Origin: Limnomonas spitsbergensis
Lineage: Eukaryota; Chlorophyta; Chlorophyceae; Chlamydomonadales
Assembly: GCA_037349105.1 (NCBI GenBank)
Contig: JAYJMM010000097.1
Coordinates: 930,001 to 994,000, forward strand
Direction: 5' to 3'
DNA length: 64,000 nt
Below, one piece after another: positions 9,883-21,700 of the stretch. The notes below the pieces were generated by a model that ran no database searches, was not told where the DNA came from, and saw only the letters and a program-made list of their open reading frames with translations. A program made the translations under genes and the position numbers. How positions within the stretch are numbered: position 1 is the stretch's first letter; each line of letters starts with the position of its first letter.

Positions 9883-12299
9883 ATGCGCCCGAAATCTCAA
9901 GCTCCGGGAGCAACGGTAAGAAACTCGTCATAATTCTCTCGTCCTCACGCTGAATGACTTCACATTGATTCCTAATTTGCAGGTGAAATATGGAGTCGTT
10001 GAAGCTGGCGGGGAAGCTAAAGCAGACGAATGTGCTCTCTGCCTCAGATCTGGCGTGAACCTCACTTCAAACCGACGGTGGAGATGCGACAGAGGACACG
10101 TAAACGAGGAAAGGTAGGATGTCCGCGACTTGTATCAATGCTAAACATGTCAGGTGGTCTGCCCTCGCACTGCGAAATTTGACTGAGCCCGACTTCTACT
10201 ACATTGCTGAGTGACTGCTACCTCGAGTGACCTCAAACTTCTGATGATGCAGAGGATATCAGCTAAAGGACATGAAGGAATTTCTTGCGAATCCTGGTTC
10301 ATCATCAACTTCGCCGTCTCTTAGGCAGCTGGGCCCAGGTAAGGCCATGTATTGCGAGCTCATGTAAGGTTCTTTGTTGCAGGAGCCTTGGTCATCACGC
10401 GAGAACACCATCAACCAAACACGTAGTAAATTAAATCTGCACCTTTCCCCTCCTCTTCACAGGCAGTTGAGTTTTGTTGTCCTTAACAGTCTCTGCGGGA
10501 CGGGCAGACACCTGCATGGGCTGATGGTGAATGATGTTTGAAGGTGCGTCCATGCTGGCATGGAAGATGCTTCATTGGTTTTCTTCAATGGCTTCCAGCC
10601 ATTTTTGGCTGAACATCTGATTGCAAGTCTATGAATATGTGAGTATTTGCTAAATTCAAAACCATCGTGATACAGGGTCCTCAACAATGCTGGCACATTC
10701 AGCTAACATTACTGGGCATTGCAGCCCAGCAAAGAAGCTGCCAGACATTTGCTCGAACAACTGGGCATGCCCCCTTGCTGAAGGTGTCTGAGCAACGGGA
10801 TTTCTTCCATGCAAGTATCTGCTATTTTGGTCGCATGAATTGTGAAATATGTTGCTAGTGATATCCAGGTCGTCATCTTCTTACAAATTGCTGATTTCTT
10901 TCTTTAGGTCAAGTAAACGATGCCGATGAAGAAGAGGTATCATGGAGTTGGCCATGCCGCTAGCCTCAGAACTTTCTCAAACCTTTTGTTGCATTGGCTT
11001 AATACCTGTTGTGAACATGGCTAGTCACATATTATTCTTGGGACAGTTGGGCGCCCATGCAGCTGAGCCTTTTTGATCAGGGCCCAGAGGTATAACGTCA
11101 CTGACATGTTATACTTGATGCGTAAATAGTACGCAACAGCCCCGGCGGCTGCACCATCATGCGGGGCTGGCAACAGCGTGGGTGCCAGCGGCACTGCGCT
11201 GCCCGCCATGCAGGACAGCAGGGATTCCAGTTTTGTCATATCCGGCCTACCAGAGGGTGGTTTGGGGGAGGACTGTGCGGCTCAGGTCTGTGAGGCAGTG
11301 TGCAAGCTCATGGGCATCACTATCAATGTCAGTGCATGGGCGGCAAGGAGTTGTGGAAGCTTAAGATGAGCGAGGCAACGGGGTAGTGGCAGATGCATAT
11401 GGTACGAAGTCTGACATTAGTATGGTCATGCATTTGGTCATTGACATTTAAACCCACCTAAAAACACTACATTTTAATGAATTTTGTGTCTGCAGCAAAG
11501 AATGTACCTGCTAGTACTAACTATTTACTTTCTTCCTCCCTGGTTTTAGTGGTCCCAGTTTACCGCTTCGAATTTCCAGGAGAAGTTCACTAAGACCCTG
11601 GGGAAGGGTGCCAGCCACACTGACTTGGACGCCTTCAAGGCATGGTCTCAAGGGCTGCTGGCTGGTGACGTGTACAGGTACGGCCGTCTGGAATGAACTA
11701 TGTCTTGCCCTAATTGGCTCACTGAGTTGGCTTGTTGACAAATATTGTGGCTGCACAATGTAGGATCCTAGGGCAAGAGTGTATGTACCAATATTTACTT
11801 TCTTACACCTTTCTAATTATGCAGGGCCCTGCCCAATGCTGGCCCCTTCTCTTCGCACGCCTTCCTGGCGGGCATAGCCCTGGCACTCGAGCCGAAAAAC
11901 GCTTATAGCATCCACCTGCTGACATGGCACGCTGTTGGCCCCGTGAAGGTGTCTCTCGAGCAACTGGCTTTCTTCAGCTTCAAGGCAAGTCCATTATTTG
12001 TGTTTAAGTTATGTGTCAATTGAGTTCCATGCCTCTCATTGTGGGTGAGATTAAGATGCTCAATGCCTCGTTAATCACATTGCCAGATTGTCAATGCAAC
12101 TTCCTGATATTTGCTTCCTATTGCTTCTTCTTAGGTGAAATACAGGCTACAGAACAAGCAGGGCAACCAGGGACAGAGCCATGCCATGGGCATCTTAGCG
12201 GAGATCAAAATAGTCGAAGCTGCAGGAGATGAATATGGGTGGGAAGGCATGGCTGATCTGATTCAGGTGGCCGGAAAAACTGCTAGCAGCTTGATGTAG
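9883..12299 (+). CDS. Spliced gene, unknown function, N-terminal Cys/His motif
   Basis: I read exons 9,883-9,915, 9,983-10,113, 10,253-10,338 and 10,383 onward. After an unclear middle come 11,550-11,677, 11,825-11,984 and 12,135-12,299 (TAG). The listed exons keep frame across canonical borders (ACG|GTAAG, GAAAG|GTAGG, CCCAG|GTAAG, TACAG|GTACG). The intron after 11,984 is a GC-AG intron (AAG|GCAAGT). Exon 2 encodes a CxxC-x14-CxxxH pattern (ECALC...RCDRGH) that may bind zinc. The last exons give LDAFKAWSQGLLAGDVYR and a C-terminal VAGKTASSLM. The middle (10,383-11,549) has in-frame stops: a TAG at 10,424, avoidable only by splicing after 10,422, then TGAs. A C5 run near 10,768 looks one base short, so this is either a pseudogene or has sequence errors. 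I do not recognise the family. Confidence 0.5.
11041..11104 (+). repeat. Dispersed GGGCGCCCAYGCGGCCGAGC repeat, intronic copy
   Basis: The core reads GGACAGTTGGGCGCCCA, GAGCCTTTTTGA, CAGGGCCCAGAGG and ends TAACGTCACTGAC. It lies inside the large intron of the gene at 9,883-12,299. Better copies lie at 29.6-30.5 kb, with an inverted one at 48.7 kb. The shape (short, dispersed in both orientations, usually after a pyrimidine tract) suggests a SINE or a short LINE tail. No tRNA-type A or B box was recognised. Confidence 0.7.
11178..11369 (+). pseudogene. LINE ORF1-like fragment (tentative)
   Basis: A 63-codon frame contains SSFVISGLPEGGLGED followed by an alternating helical stretch (CEAVCKLMGI). 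This resembles the beginning of the RNA-binding region of L1-type ORF1 proteins (hydrophobic strand, GxPE, acidic, then an amphipathic helix). It sits immediately downstream of a dispersed repeat copy and in an intron of the surrounding gene, which favours a transposon fragment over a host exon. No other ORF1 domain or reverse transcriptase follows. Confidence 0.35.
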
Positions 12300-12560
12300 T
12301 TGGCTGCATGAGATATAGATTGTGGGCGGTATCCAACAGTGTCAAATTGATTTATTTTAAGAACTGTTGAACTTCAAAGACAGATGAGCCCAGTCTAAGC
12401 ATTGTGTTCATTTTGAATGCATCTTCTTGCTGTCAGACGCTCCTAATTCATGAGATGGGCCACTTACAAATTTGGATTATTTGGATCTTGAACACTGTTA
12501 TATTTGAACACTGTTATATTTGGATCTTGAACACTGTTTGATTCAAACCTGCTAGATTTA
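12300..12560. other. Probable 3' flank of the upstream gene
   Basis: This AT-richer stretch follows the TAG at 12,297-12,299. No TGTAA-type algal polyadenylation signal stands out close to the stop. A short local duplication, TGAACACTGTTATATTTG, occurs near 12,489-12,530. Confidence 0.3.
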
Positions 12561-12900
12561 ATTTGTTTGATTCAAGCAATAGTCCGTCTGAACTCCGGAT
12601 TGATTCAGACCGTCTGAATTGTGCTGTAACGCCTGATTCACGCTTGAATCAAGACGCTTGATTTTGCCTTGTTTCAACCCACTTGAATCGCGCTTGAATC
12701 AATCCGCTTGAACACCTCATGATTTCGGCTTGATTCAACGTGCCTGAACATCGCTTGATTCCGGCCTGATTTAACACGCCTGAACACTGCCTGAGCCCGG
12801 CCTGATTCAGACGCTAGTTTCAGTGGTTTGAATCAAGCGTTAGTCCGTCTGATCTCCGGAATGATTCAAACGCCCGTTTCAGACAGGAATTTCACTGATT
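12560..12900. repeat. TTGAATCAAG / CGCTTGATTC-rich tract
   Basis: Short words such as CGCTTGAATC, TTGATTC and CCTGATTC(A) recur about every 15-25 bp in both senses, so the strand alternates between TTGAATC and GATTCAA. The same vocabulary appears at 44,150-44,225, just upstream of the gag ATG of the retroelement. Here it precedes a long ORF starting at 13,631. It may be the 5' untranslated or terminal region of related retroelements, or a shared regulatory tract. Confidence 0.55.
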
Positions 12901-13139
12901 CAGGCGGCCTAATGTTACCGACGATAGAACCCAAGTCAATTCCTGCTTGCGCTGGGCGTGGCAACACAGAAGCAGACGTAGCTTGAAGATCAGGCTGTGG
13001 AGTTATAAACCCAGCTGATATTGCCTGTGCGCGTGGCCTGCATTTGTGGTAGAGTGCACAACCCGCGTGTTGACAGAAGTGAGCAAGGATCCGGGATCCA
13101 AGTTTAAAAGCGGCAACCCAAGACTGTGTGCAAGAATCA

Positions 13140-13460
13140 TCCAAAGCTGCAGAGTGCAGCCTGAGCGGAGCCTGCGGAGCCTGAGGAGGAAGCTGCGCGA
13201 CAAATCAGCAAGGAATAGCGGACGAGACCGGCAAGGAATAGCGGACGAGACCAGCAAGGAATAGCGGACGAGACCGGCAATCCAGAAGAACCTAAGGGAG
13301 AAGTTGCGCGACAGATCTGCAAGGAATAGCGGACGAGACCAGCAGTCTAGTAGGAATCAAGGGAGCTACGGATCGCAGCTGGAGAGGAACCTGCAGAGTC
13401 CAAGGGAGAAGCTGCGCAACAGATCGGCAAGATAGCTGACGAGACAGCAATCCAGAAGGT
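13140..13460 (+). repeat. Short degenerate tandem repeat (GGAATAGCGGACGAGACC)
   Basis: GCAAGGAATAGCGGACGAGA recurs at about 13,208, 13,232, 13,256 and 13,319, with looser copies of GGAGAAGCTGCGC(G/A)ACA around them. Open frames on the minus strand here are shadows of the repeat. Confidence 0.65.
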
Positions 13461-13630
13461 AAACACCCCCGCCAGACCCATTAAAAAAAAAATCCCGTGC
13501 TTGACCTGTCTAGCAGCGCCTAACCAACCTGCAGAAGGTAGAGGAGAACGGAAGCAACGCTTTAAGCTAGTGGCCAAGTGCTGTGGGCCCACACAGTCGA
13601 GCTGGCACAGCTGTTCAGCAACTTAGTACA

Positions 13631-15769
13631 ATGCAGGAAGCATTTGTAGATCCTAACCGCCACCAGCACCCAGATACTGCAAGGCGCAGTGGGCGAGTGA
13701 GAGGGATGGAACCAGGGGATGACCCTATGACGCCTATAAATGCAGCCGTAGCCGACGAGGCTAGGCAAATCGCCCTTGAACTATTGGGGGATGAATATGC
13801 AGGAATGGGGGAAAACAAGGCCCTAGGGGCCGACAGTGCCAGACCCTTGGATGCGGGCACAGTGCATGTTGAAGTTACACGCAGGGGCATCGGACGAGGT
13901 GGCATCGCGCGCATTCCCCCTGGGCCAAGCCAGGAGGAAGAGCGATGGCCAGTTCCCGGCGATGAGTCCATGGACCCGACCTCGGAGCCACCCACTGTGA
14001 GGTCTCAGACCAGTGGTGTGGGAGAGGGTGGCGGGCCAGCGCGACCTCCGGATGACCTGCCCGTGGAGGCAGAATGGGACGAGGCTGAGCCCAGACCAGA
14101 CCAGAAGGAAGCCAAGGAGCCCCAGCAGGAACCCGCAGTGGTCAGGGGGATGGTCCAGTCGGCAGTGGTCAAGATGGAGCGGACAAGATCCAGCGAGCAT
14201 CAGTCCCAAGGGGAGTCAGCAGAAACAACGATGGGGCTGCAGGAGCTGCAGAAACGCGGCAACCCACAAGCCACGACAGCGCAGGCCGCCATGGTATGGC
14301 AGCCACGGGCTGACCCACACGCCAAGGTGGAGCCGCCAGATCAGCGCGGGGGAATACAGGCGCCAATGGGAGTCCCGCCTAGGCCAGATCTGCACAGGCT
14401 GAAACAGGCAAGGCCGCCCCGTATCCCGGCAGAGGAAGCAACAGAAGCATCGACATACGGCACACCCCAGTCCAGGTTCCCAGCTAGCGCAGGCAGGCAA
14501 AGGCAAGAGGCCGTGGCCGAAGGCAACAGCAGGGAAAAGAAGGGCAGCGGCCAGGCTGACAGCCTTTACGGGTACTTCAACAACCCGGGGTGGACGCCTA
14601 TCCCAGGGGAGCGGCGCCCGGCAGTGGAAGAACACGCGGGGAGCGTAAGCCAGACGGGTACGGCGGAACTACCAAGAGAACTCCAGCCAATCGGATGGGC
14701 AGACATCCTGCAATGGGCAGCACGGCTGTGGCAGCAGGTGTGCTCCAGGTGTTTCGCCCACCTCAGCGATCAGACCCAGGCTATCGAGGAGTTCCAAAGC
14801 CACCACCTGGCGGAATGGGCGACAAAGGCCCTTATGGGCATCCCCCACACGGGGCAGGACAGGGCAACGCTGCTGGCAGCCCTGCGCAGAGTGTCCAGAG
14901 GAGCAGCAGGGCCTGAGGCGGCCCTAGCTGTCAAGGCCTACGCCGACGGGTGGTGCAACGGCACAGCAGGGGATCAGGAAGAGCCCGAATCGGAGCAAGG
15001 GGAGCTCGAGGAGTGGGAAGGGTTCGAGGCATCCAGACTGCAGCAAGACGACCGCAGGGAGGTGCGATGGCAGGAGCAGACGGAAGGGACCGCACCTGCT
15101 GCAAGCCAAGCCAGATGGGAGCGCCTGGAAGCCAGCTGTGAGCCCAGCCTCCGAAACCAGCGGCTGGACGTAGGGCGCAGACCCAGACCCAGCAGCCCAG
15201 CGGCCAGCGAGCAGCCCAGGACAACCAGCTTCCAGCAGGGCCCAGTGCCAAGAAGGGCCAGCAGGCAAGAATCCCACGACCTGCTGCGCTTCGTGGATCA
15301 TACGGAACACAGCGGCCAAGAGGGCCAGGTGGACCACATTGCTGAGTTCCTGCGGGGACAAGCAGCACAGGCACGAGGCAGGCCGGAGAGGAGCCAAGGC
15401 CCCAGCCAAGGAAGGCGGGTTGTTCAGGAAATCAACCCGGCAGGTACCACCGGGGGAGACTACCAGCAAAGGCAGGAAAGCAGGGACGACTGCCTGTCAG
15501 CTTCCGAGGCAAGGGAGTACACGGGTGGAACGCAGCCCAGCAGGCACGGCAGTTACCAGCCCAGCAGGCAGGCGGAGTCAGAAGAGGATAGGCGCCATGG
15601 CCCAGCGATGCAGTCTTTGGAGGGCAGCAGCCGCCCCAGAAGCGTGGCAAGCATGAGGCCATCTGGGGGCGGGCAGTCCCAACTCAACCCAACCCAACCC
15701 AACCCAACCCAACTCAACCCAACCCAACAGTCCCATGCACCGACAAGCCGTGCACACATCCATTACTGA
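13631..15769 (+). CDS. 712-codon ORF, unknown; possible retroelement gag-like protein
   Basis: The first ATG of a long uninterrupted frame is at 13,631, and the frame ends with TGA at 15,767-15,769. Composition is highly polar (Gln, Glu, Arg, Pro, Ser, Gly) over most of its length. One more ordered, helical central section lies at about residues 350-450 (WADILQWAARLWQQVC and ALRRVSRG region), and a low-complexity (LNPTQPNPTQ) tail precedes the stop. No domain is recognised. An intronless frame with a disordered, central helical and disordered layout, placed after the TTGAATC tract also seen before the gag at 44 kb, fits a gag-like protein. That is inference. It sits just upstream of the first visible exon of the ECM gene and may have displaced that gene's 5' part. 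Confidence 0.5.
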   Translation: MQEAFVDPNRHQHPDTARRSGRVRGMEPGDDPMTPINAAVADEARQIALELLGDEYAGMGENKALGADSARPLDAGTVHVEVTRRGIGRGGIARIPPGPSQEEERWPVPGDESMDPTSEPPTVRSQTSGVGEGGGPARPPDDLPVEAEWDEAEPRPDQKEAKEPQQEPAVVRGMVQSAVVKMERTRSSEHQSQGESAETTMGLQELQKRGNPQATTAQAAMVWQPRADPHAKVEPPDQRGGIQAPMGVPPRPDLHRLKQARPPRIPAEEATEASTYGTPQSRFPASAGRQRQEAVAEGNSREKKGSGQADSLYGYFNNPGWTPIPGERRPAVEEHAGSVSQTGTAELPRELQPIGWADILQWAARLWQQVCSRCFAHLSDQTQAIEEFQSHHLAEWATKALMGIPHTGQDRATLLAALRRVSRGAAGPEAALAVKAYADGWCNGTAGDQEEPESEQGELEEWEGFEASRLQQDDRREVRWQEQTEGTAPAASQARWERLEASCEPSLRNQRLDVGRRPRPSSPAASEQPRTTSFQQGPVPRRASRQESHDLLRFVDHTEHSGQEGQVDHIAEFLRGQAAQARGRPERSQGPSQGRRVVQEINPAGTTGGDYQQRQESRDDCLSASEAREYTGGTQPSRHGSYQPSRQAESEEDRRHGPAMQSLEGSSRPRSVASMRPSGGGQSQLNPTQPNPTQLNPTQQSHAPTSRAHIHY
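15685..15730 (+). repeat. (CAACC)n microsatellite
   Basis: About nine copies of the 5-bp word CAACC/CAACT lie within the 3' end of the preceding ORF. They give Asn-Pro-Thr-Gln repeats in the protein frame. Confidence 0.85.
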
Positions 15770-15795
15770 CACTCTGCTCTCTGACGTGGCTGCAG

Positions 15796-18700
15796 GGCAT
15801 GGGGTTCGTCATCAATGTGTACCCTGCTTCTGTGGGCACCGTACTCCCACCCCAAGTTTACATTATCGATCAGTGGATCACGACAGGATCCTTTGAAAAC
15901 ATGACGCTCTACGTTGGGGATAAGGTGCGAGTGTTTCTAAGTAGCATGCATGGCGTCATGCAGTGTCACCATCCAGCAAGCATGGCATCGCTTTATATCA
16001 TCGCATGTGCTTGGCATCGCTTAATGTCATTGAATGTGCACGGCATCGTGCGGCATCGCCTACTCTGTGACCGCGCGATTGCATGATGTTCTGTCCAGCC
16101 CACCAATAAATGTGAAATTCTAAACAGTGGTTTCAAAAGTACATGTAGTTTGCGAAATAGACATTGCTGAAATATATTGTGCCTGCCTCTTATCTCCATT
16201 CTCCGCCTCTGCAGCTCGTCTTCACTTGGCCCTTCGCGGTCAATGAGATCCACGCAGTAGCCTCAGTAGACTTGATGCAGCCTGGACCGCTCCCTCCCTC
16301 TCCCCCATACCAAGAATCACCGGTCCCTGACGGCAACCCTGACGGTAACGTGGATTCCTCTCCCCCCCCTCTCCCACCACCCTCCTCTCCTCCTCCCCCT
16401 CCCCCCTCTCCCTCCCCTCCCTCCCCTCCCTCCCCTCCCCCCTCACCTCCTCCCCCACCCCTTCCCCCCTCCCCTCCTCCCCTTCCCCCCTCCCCTTCTC
16501 CCCCCCCTCCCCCTCCCCCTTCTCCTCCTTCCCCTCCCCCTCCTCCCTCTCCTCCTCCCCCTCCACCCTCCCCTCCTCCTCCTCCCCCCTCTCCTTTCCC
16601 CCCTCCTACTCCCCCTCCCTCTCCTCCCCCCCCCTCCCCTCCTCCCCCTCCACCCCTTCCCCCCTCCCCTCCTCCCCCTGCCCCTCCCTCCCCTCCTCCA
16701 CCTCGCCCCTCTCCTCCTCCCTCTCCCCCTCCCCCCTCTCCCCCTCCTCCCCCTCCTCCCTCTCCCCCTCCCCCTCCTGCCCCTCCTCCCTCTCCCCCTC
16801 CCCCCCCTCCTCCCCCTCCTCCCTCTTCCCCTCCCCCTCCCCCTCTGCCCTCTTCTCCTCCCCCTCCCCCTCCCCCCTCCCTTCCTCCCCCTCCCCCTCC
16901 CCCCTCTCCTCCTCCGCCCTCTACCCTCCCTCCATATCCCCCCTCTGTCAACTTCATCCCCGAACCGCCCAGCCCAGGTGGCAACCCAGATGGAAACATT
17001 GAAAACTCTCCTCCCCCTCCCTCTCCCCCTCCCCCCCCTCCCCCACCGTCCTCCACCATCCTTCCTCCATTTCCCCCCTCTATCTTTGTACCTCAACCAA
17101 ACCAAGGATCGTCCCCTACCTCCTCTTCTCCTCCCCCTCCCCCTCCCCCTGAAAACCTCTCCCCACCACCATTTCAAGGATCACCAAACCCAGGTGGTAA
17201 CCCAGACGACACCTTCCCCCCTCCCTCCTCTCCCCCTCCACCCCCTCCTTCTTCTCCCCCTCCCCCCTCTCCCCCCCTCCCCCTCCCCCCTCTCCTCCCC
17301 CTCCCCCTCCCCCCTCCCCTCCCCCGCCCTCTTCCCCCCCCCTCCTTCCACATCTCCTCTCCCACCTACCTCCCCCCCTCTCCCTTCTCCTCCTCCCCCC
17401 CCTACTCCCCCGCCCTCTCCTCCCCCGCCCTCTCCTCCCCCGCCCTCTTCCCCCCCTCCCCCTCCTTCCACATCTCCTCTTCCACCCACCTCTCCCCCTC
17501 CCCCTTCTCCTCGTCCCCCCTCTCCTTCTCCCCCTCCTCCTTACTTCTCCCCCTCTCCTCCCCCGCCCTCTTCACCTCCCCCCCCTCCTTCCACATCTCC
17601 TCTCCCACCTACCTCCCCTCCCCCTCCTATCCTCCTCCCCCTTCTCCCCCTCCCCCATCTCCCTCTCCCCCCTCTTACCCTTCCACATCCTCCCCACATC
17701 CCTCCCCCCCTCCTTCCACATCTCCTCTCCCACCTACCTCTCCCCCTCCCCCTCCCCCTTCTACTCCTCCCTCCTCTCCTCCCCCTCCCCCTCTCCTCCC
17801 CCGCCCTCTTCACCTCCCCCCCCTCCTTCCACATCTGCTCTCCCACCTACCTCCCCTCTTCCTCCCTATCCACCTCCCCCTTCTCCCCCTCCCCCATCTC
17901 CCTCTCCGCCCTCTTACCCTTCCACATCCTCCCCTCCTCCCTCCCCCCCTCCTTCCACATCTCCTCTCCCACCTACCTCTCCCCCCCCCCCTCCCCCTTC
18001 TACTCCTCCCTCCTCTCCCCCCCCCCTCTCCTCCCCCGCCCTCTTCACCTCCCCCCCCTCCTTCCACATCTGCTCTCCCATATACCTCCCCTCCCCCTCC
18101 CTATCCACCTCCCCCTTCTCCCCCTCCCACATCTCCCTCTCCACCCTCTTACCCTTCCACATCCTCCCCTCCCCTCCTCCCTCCCCCCCTCCTTCCACAT
18201 CTCCTCTCCCACCTACCTCTACCTCTCCCCCTTCTCCTCCTCCCTCCTCTCCTCCCCCCTCCCCCTCTCCTCCCCCGCCCTCTGCACCTCCCCCCCCTCC
18301 TTCCACATCTCCTCTCCCACCCACCTCCCCTCCCCCTCCCTATCCTCCCCCCCCTTCTCCACCTCTCCCATCTCCCTCTCCCCCCTCTTACCCTTCCACA
18401 TCCTCCTCTCCTCCCTCCCCCCCTCCTTCCACATCTCCTCTCCCACCTACCTCTCCCCCTCCCCCTCCCCCTCCCCCTTCTACTCCTCCCTCCTCTCCTC
18501 CCCCCTCCCCCTCTCCTCCCCCGCCCTCTTCACCTCCCCCCCCTCCTTCCACATCTGCTCTCCCACCTACCTCCCCTCCCCCTCCCTATCCACCTCCCCC
18601 TTCTCCCCCTCCCCCATCTCCCTCTCCACCCTCTTACCCTTCCACATCCTCCCCTCCTCCCTCCCCCCCTCCTTCCACATCTCCTCTCCCACCTACCTCT

Positions 18701-21700
18701 CCCCCTCCCCCTTCTACTCCTCCCCCCTCTCCTCCCCCCTCCCCCTCTCCTCCCCCGCCCTCTTCACCTCCCCCCCCTCCTTCCACATCTGCTCTCCCAC
18801 CTACCTCCCCTCTTCCTCCCTATCCACCTCCCCCTTCTCCCCCTCCCCCATCTCCCTCTCCGCCCTCTTACCCTTCCACATCCTCCCCTCATCCCTCCCC
18901 CCCCTCCTTCCACATCTCCTCTCCCACCCACCTCCCCCCCCCCTCCCTATCCCCCCCCCCCTTCTCCACCTCTCCCATCTCCCTCTCCCCCCTCTTACCC
19001 TTCCACATCCTCCCCTCCTCCCTTTCCCCCTCCTTCCACATCTCCTCTCCTACCTACCTCTCCCCCTCCCCCTCCCCCTCCCCCTTCTACTCCTCCCTCC
19101 TCTCCTCCCCCCTCCCCCTCTCCTCCCCCGCCCTCTTCACCTCCCCCCCCCTCCTTCCACATCTGCTCTCCCACCTACCTCCCCTCCCCCTCCCTATCCA
19201 CCTCCCCCTTCTCCCCCTCCCCCATCTCCCTCTCCACCCTCTTACCCTTCCACATCCTCCCCTCCTCCCTCCCCCCCTCCTTCCACATCTCCTCTCCCAC
19301 CTACCTCTACATCTCCCCCTTCTCCTCCTCCCTCCTCTCCTCCCCCCTCCCCCTCTCCTCCCCCGCCCTCTTCACCTCCCCCCCCTCCTTCCACATCTCC
19401 TCTCCCACCCACCTCCCCTCCCCCTCCCTATCCTCCCCCCCCTTCTCCACCTCTCCCATCTCCCTCTCCCCCCTCTTACCCTTCCACATCCTCCCCTCCT
19501 CCCTCCCCCCCTCCTTCCACATCTCCTCTCCCACCTACCTCTCCCCCTCCCCCTCCCCCTCCCCCTTCTACTCCTCCCTCCTCTCCTCCCCCCTCCCCCT
19601 CTCCTCCCCCGCCCTCTTCACCTCCCCCCCCTCCTTCCACATCTGCTCTCCCACCTTCCTCCCCTCCCCCTCCCTATCCACCTCCCCCTTCTCCCCCTCC
19701 CCCATCTCCCTCTCCACCCTCTTACCCTTCCACATCCTCCCCTCCTCCCTCCCCCCCTCCTTCCACATCTCCTCTCCCACCTACCTCTCCCCCTCCCCCT
19801 TCTACTCCTCCCCCCTCTCCTCCCCCCTCCCCCTCTCCTCCCCCGCCCTCTTCACCTCCCCCCCCTCCTTCCACATCTGCTCTCCCACCTACCTCCCCTC
19901 TTCCTCCCTATCCACCTCCCCCTTCTCCCCCTCCCCCATCTCCCTCTCCGCCCTCTTACCCTTCCACATCCTCCCCTCATCCCTCCCCCCCCTCCTTCCA
20001 CATCTCCTCTCCCACCTATCTCTCCCCCTCCCCCTCCTCCTTCTACTCCTCCCTCCTCTCCTCCCCCCCCCCCCCCCTCTCCTCCCCCGCCCTCTTCACC
20101 TCCCCCCCCTCCTTCCACATCTGCTCTCCCATATACCTCCCCTCCCCCTCCCTATCCACCTCCCCCTTCTCCCCCTCCCCCATCTCCCTCTCCACCTTCT
20201 TACCCTTCCACATCCTCCCCTCCTCCCTCCCCCCCTCCTTCCACATCTCCTCTCCCACCTACCTCTACCTCTCCCCCTTCTCCTCCTCCCTCCTCTCCTC
20301 CCCCCTCCCCCTCTCCTCCCCCGCCCTCTTCACCTCCCCCCCCTCCTTCCACATCTCCTCTCCCACCCACCTCCCCTCCCCCTCCCTATCCTCCTCCCCC
20401 TTCTCCACCTCTCCCATCTCCCTCTCCCCCCTCTTACCCTTCCACATCCTCCCCTCCTCCCTCCCCCCCTCCTTCCACATCTCCTCTCCCACCTACCTCT
20501 CCCCCTCCCCCTCCCCCTCTCCCTTCTACTCCTCCCTCCTCTCCTCCCCCCTCCCCCTCTCCTCCCCCGCCCTCTTCACCTCCCCCCCCTCCTTCCACAT
20601 CTGCTCTCCCACCTACCTCCCCTCCCCCTCCCTATCCACCTCCCCCTTCTCCCCCTCCCCCATCTCCCTCTCCACCCTCTTACCCTTCCACATCCTCCCC
20701 TCCTCCCTCCCCCCCTCCTTCCACATCTCCTCTCCCACCTACCTCTCCCCCTCCCCCTTCTACTCCTCCCTCCTCTCCTCCCCCCTCCCCCTCTCCTCCC
20801 CCGCCCTCTTCACCTCCCCCCCCTCCTTCCACATCTCCTCTCCCACCCACCTCCCCTCCCCCTCCCTATCCTCCTCCCCCTTCTCCCCCTCCCCCATCTC
20901 CCTCTACCCCCTCTTACCCTTCCACATCCTCCCCTCCTCCCTCCCCCCCTTCTCTTCCACCCCTGTCTTCCCCTCCCCCATCTCCTCCCCCATCCGGGGT
21001 CCCCACCCCCAATGGCCTGATAGACATGTGCCCCTCCCTGCTCGACACATCCGCCTTCACAGTCCTGGCAGATGTCTCTTTGGGAGGCAGCTACAGCTAT
21101 GAGACCAGCGTCGCTGCCACTCTGTACTTTTTCAGTCAGGCTCCTGGCAACTGCCTCTTGGTGGGTTATGGTCCATTCATAAGTACGAGATTGTTTCATC
21201 GTGCTTCCTTCGTGGGAAGAAAATAGGACGTCTCGTGAAACGTCTTTTGTTTAGTACCTAGGTGCTTGGCCGCATTTCGCAAATCTGACTGTAATCAAAG
21301 CATGCCTTTCCTTGTCCATCCGAGTGAGAACTAAACCTCTTGATCAATCAGCTACTGCGCCCTGCTCCTGCCTGTCGGCGTGCCGGCAAGAGCCTCAGGC
21401 TCTTATTGCTGTCGGTCCCCCCGGCTCTATTGCAGCACCCATCTCCGCATCCATTACTGGATCGTCTGTCTGTTTTCCGTACCTATCTCCGCATCCATTA
21501 TTGGATTGTCTGTCTGTTTTCTGTGCCCATCTCGGCATCCATTACTGAATCGTCTGTCTGTCTTGTGCACCTGCAGGGTATGATTTTCAAGGTCATCTGC
21601 CTTCCAGTATCAGTTGACCATGTGCCCACCACGGTCAGTATCCCCGTCTGGAGCATGGGAGCATACGTAGACCTCACCGTTACGGCAGGAGACACGGTGA

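Noticed and set aside
16190..17177. Gly- and Arg-rich proteins on the minus strand
   Set aside because: Antisense of the C/T-only HRGP rod. A purine-only strand rich in GGN and AGG codons rarely forms stops.
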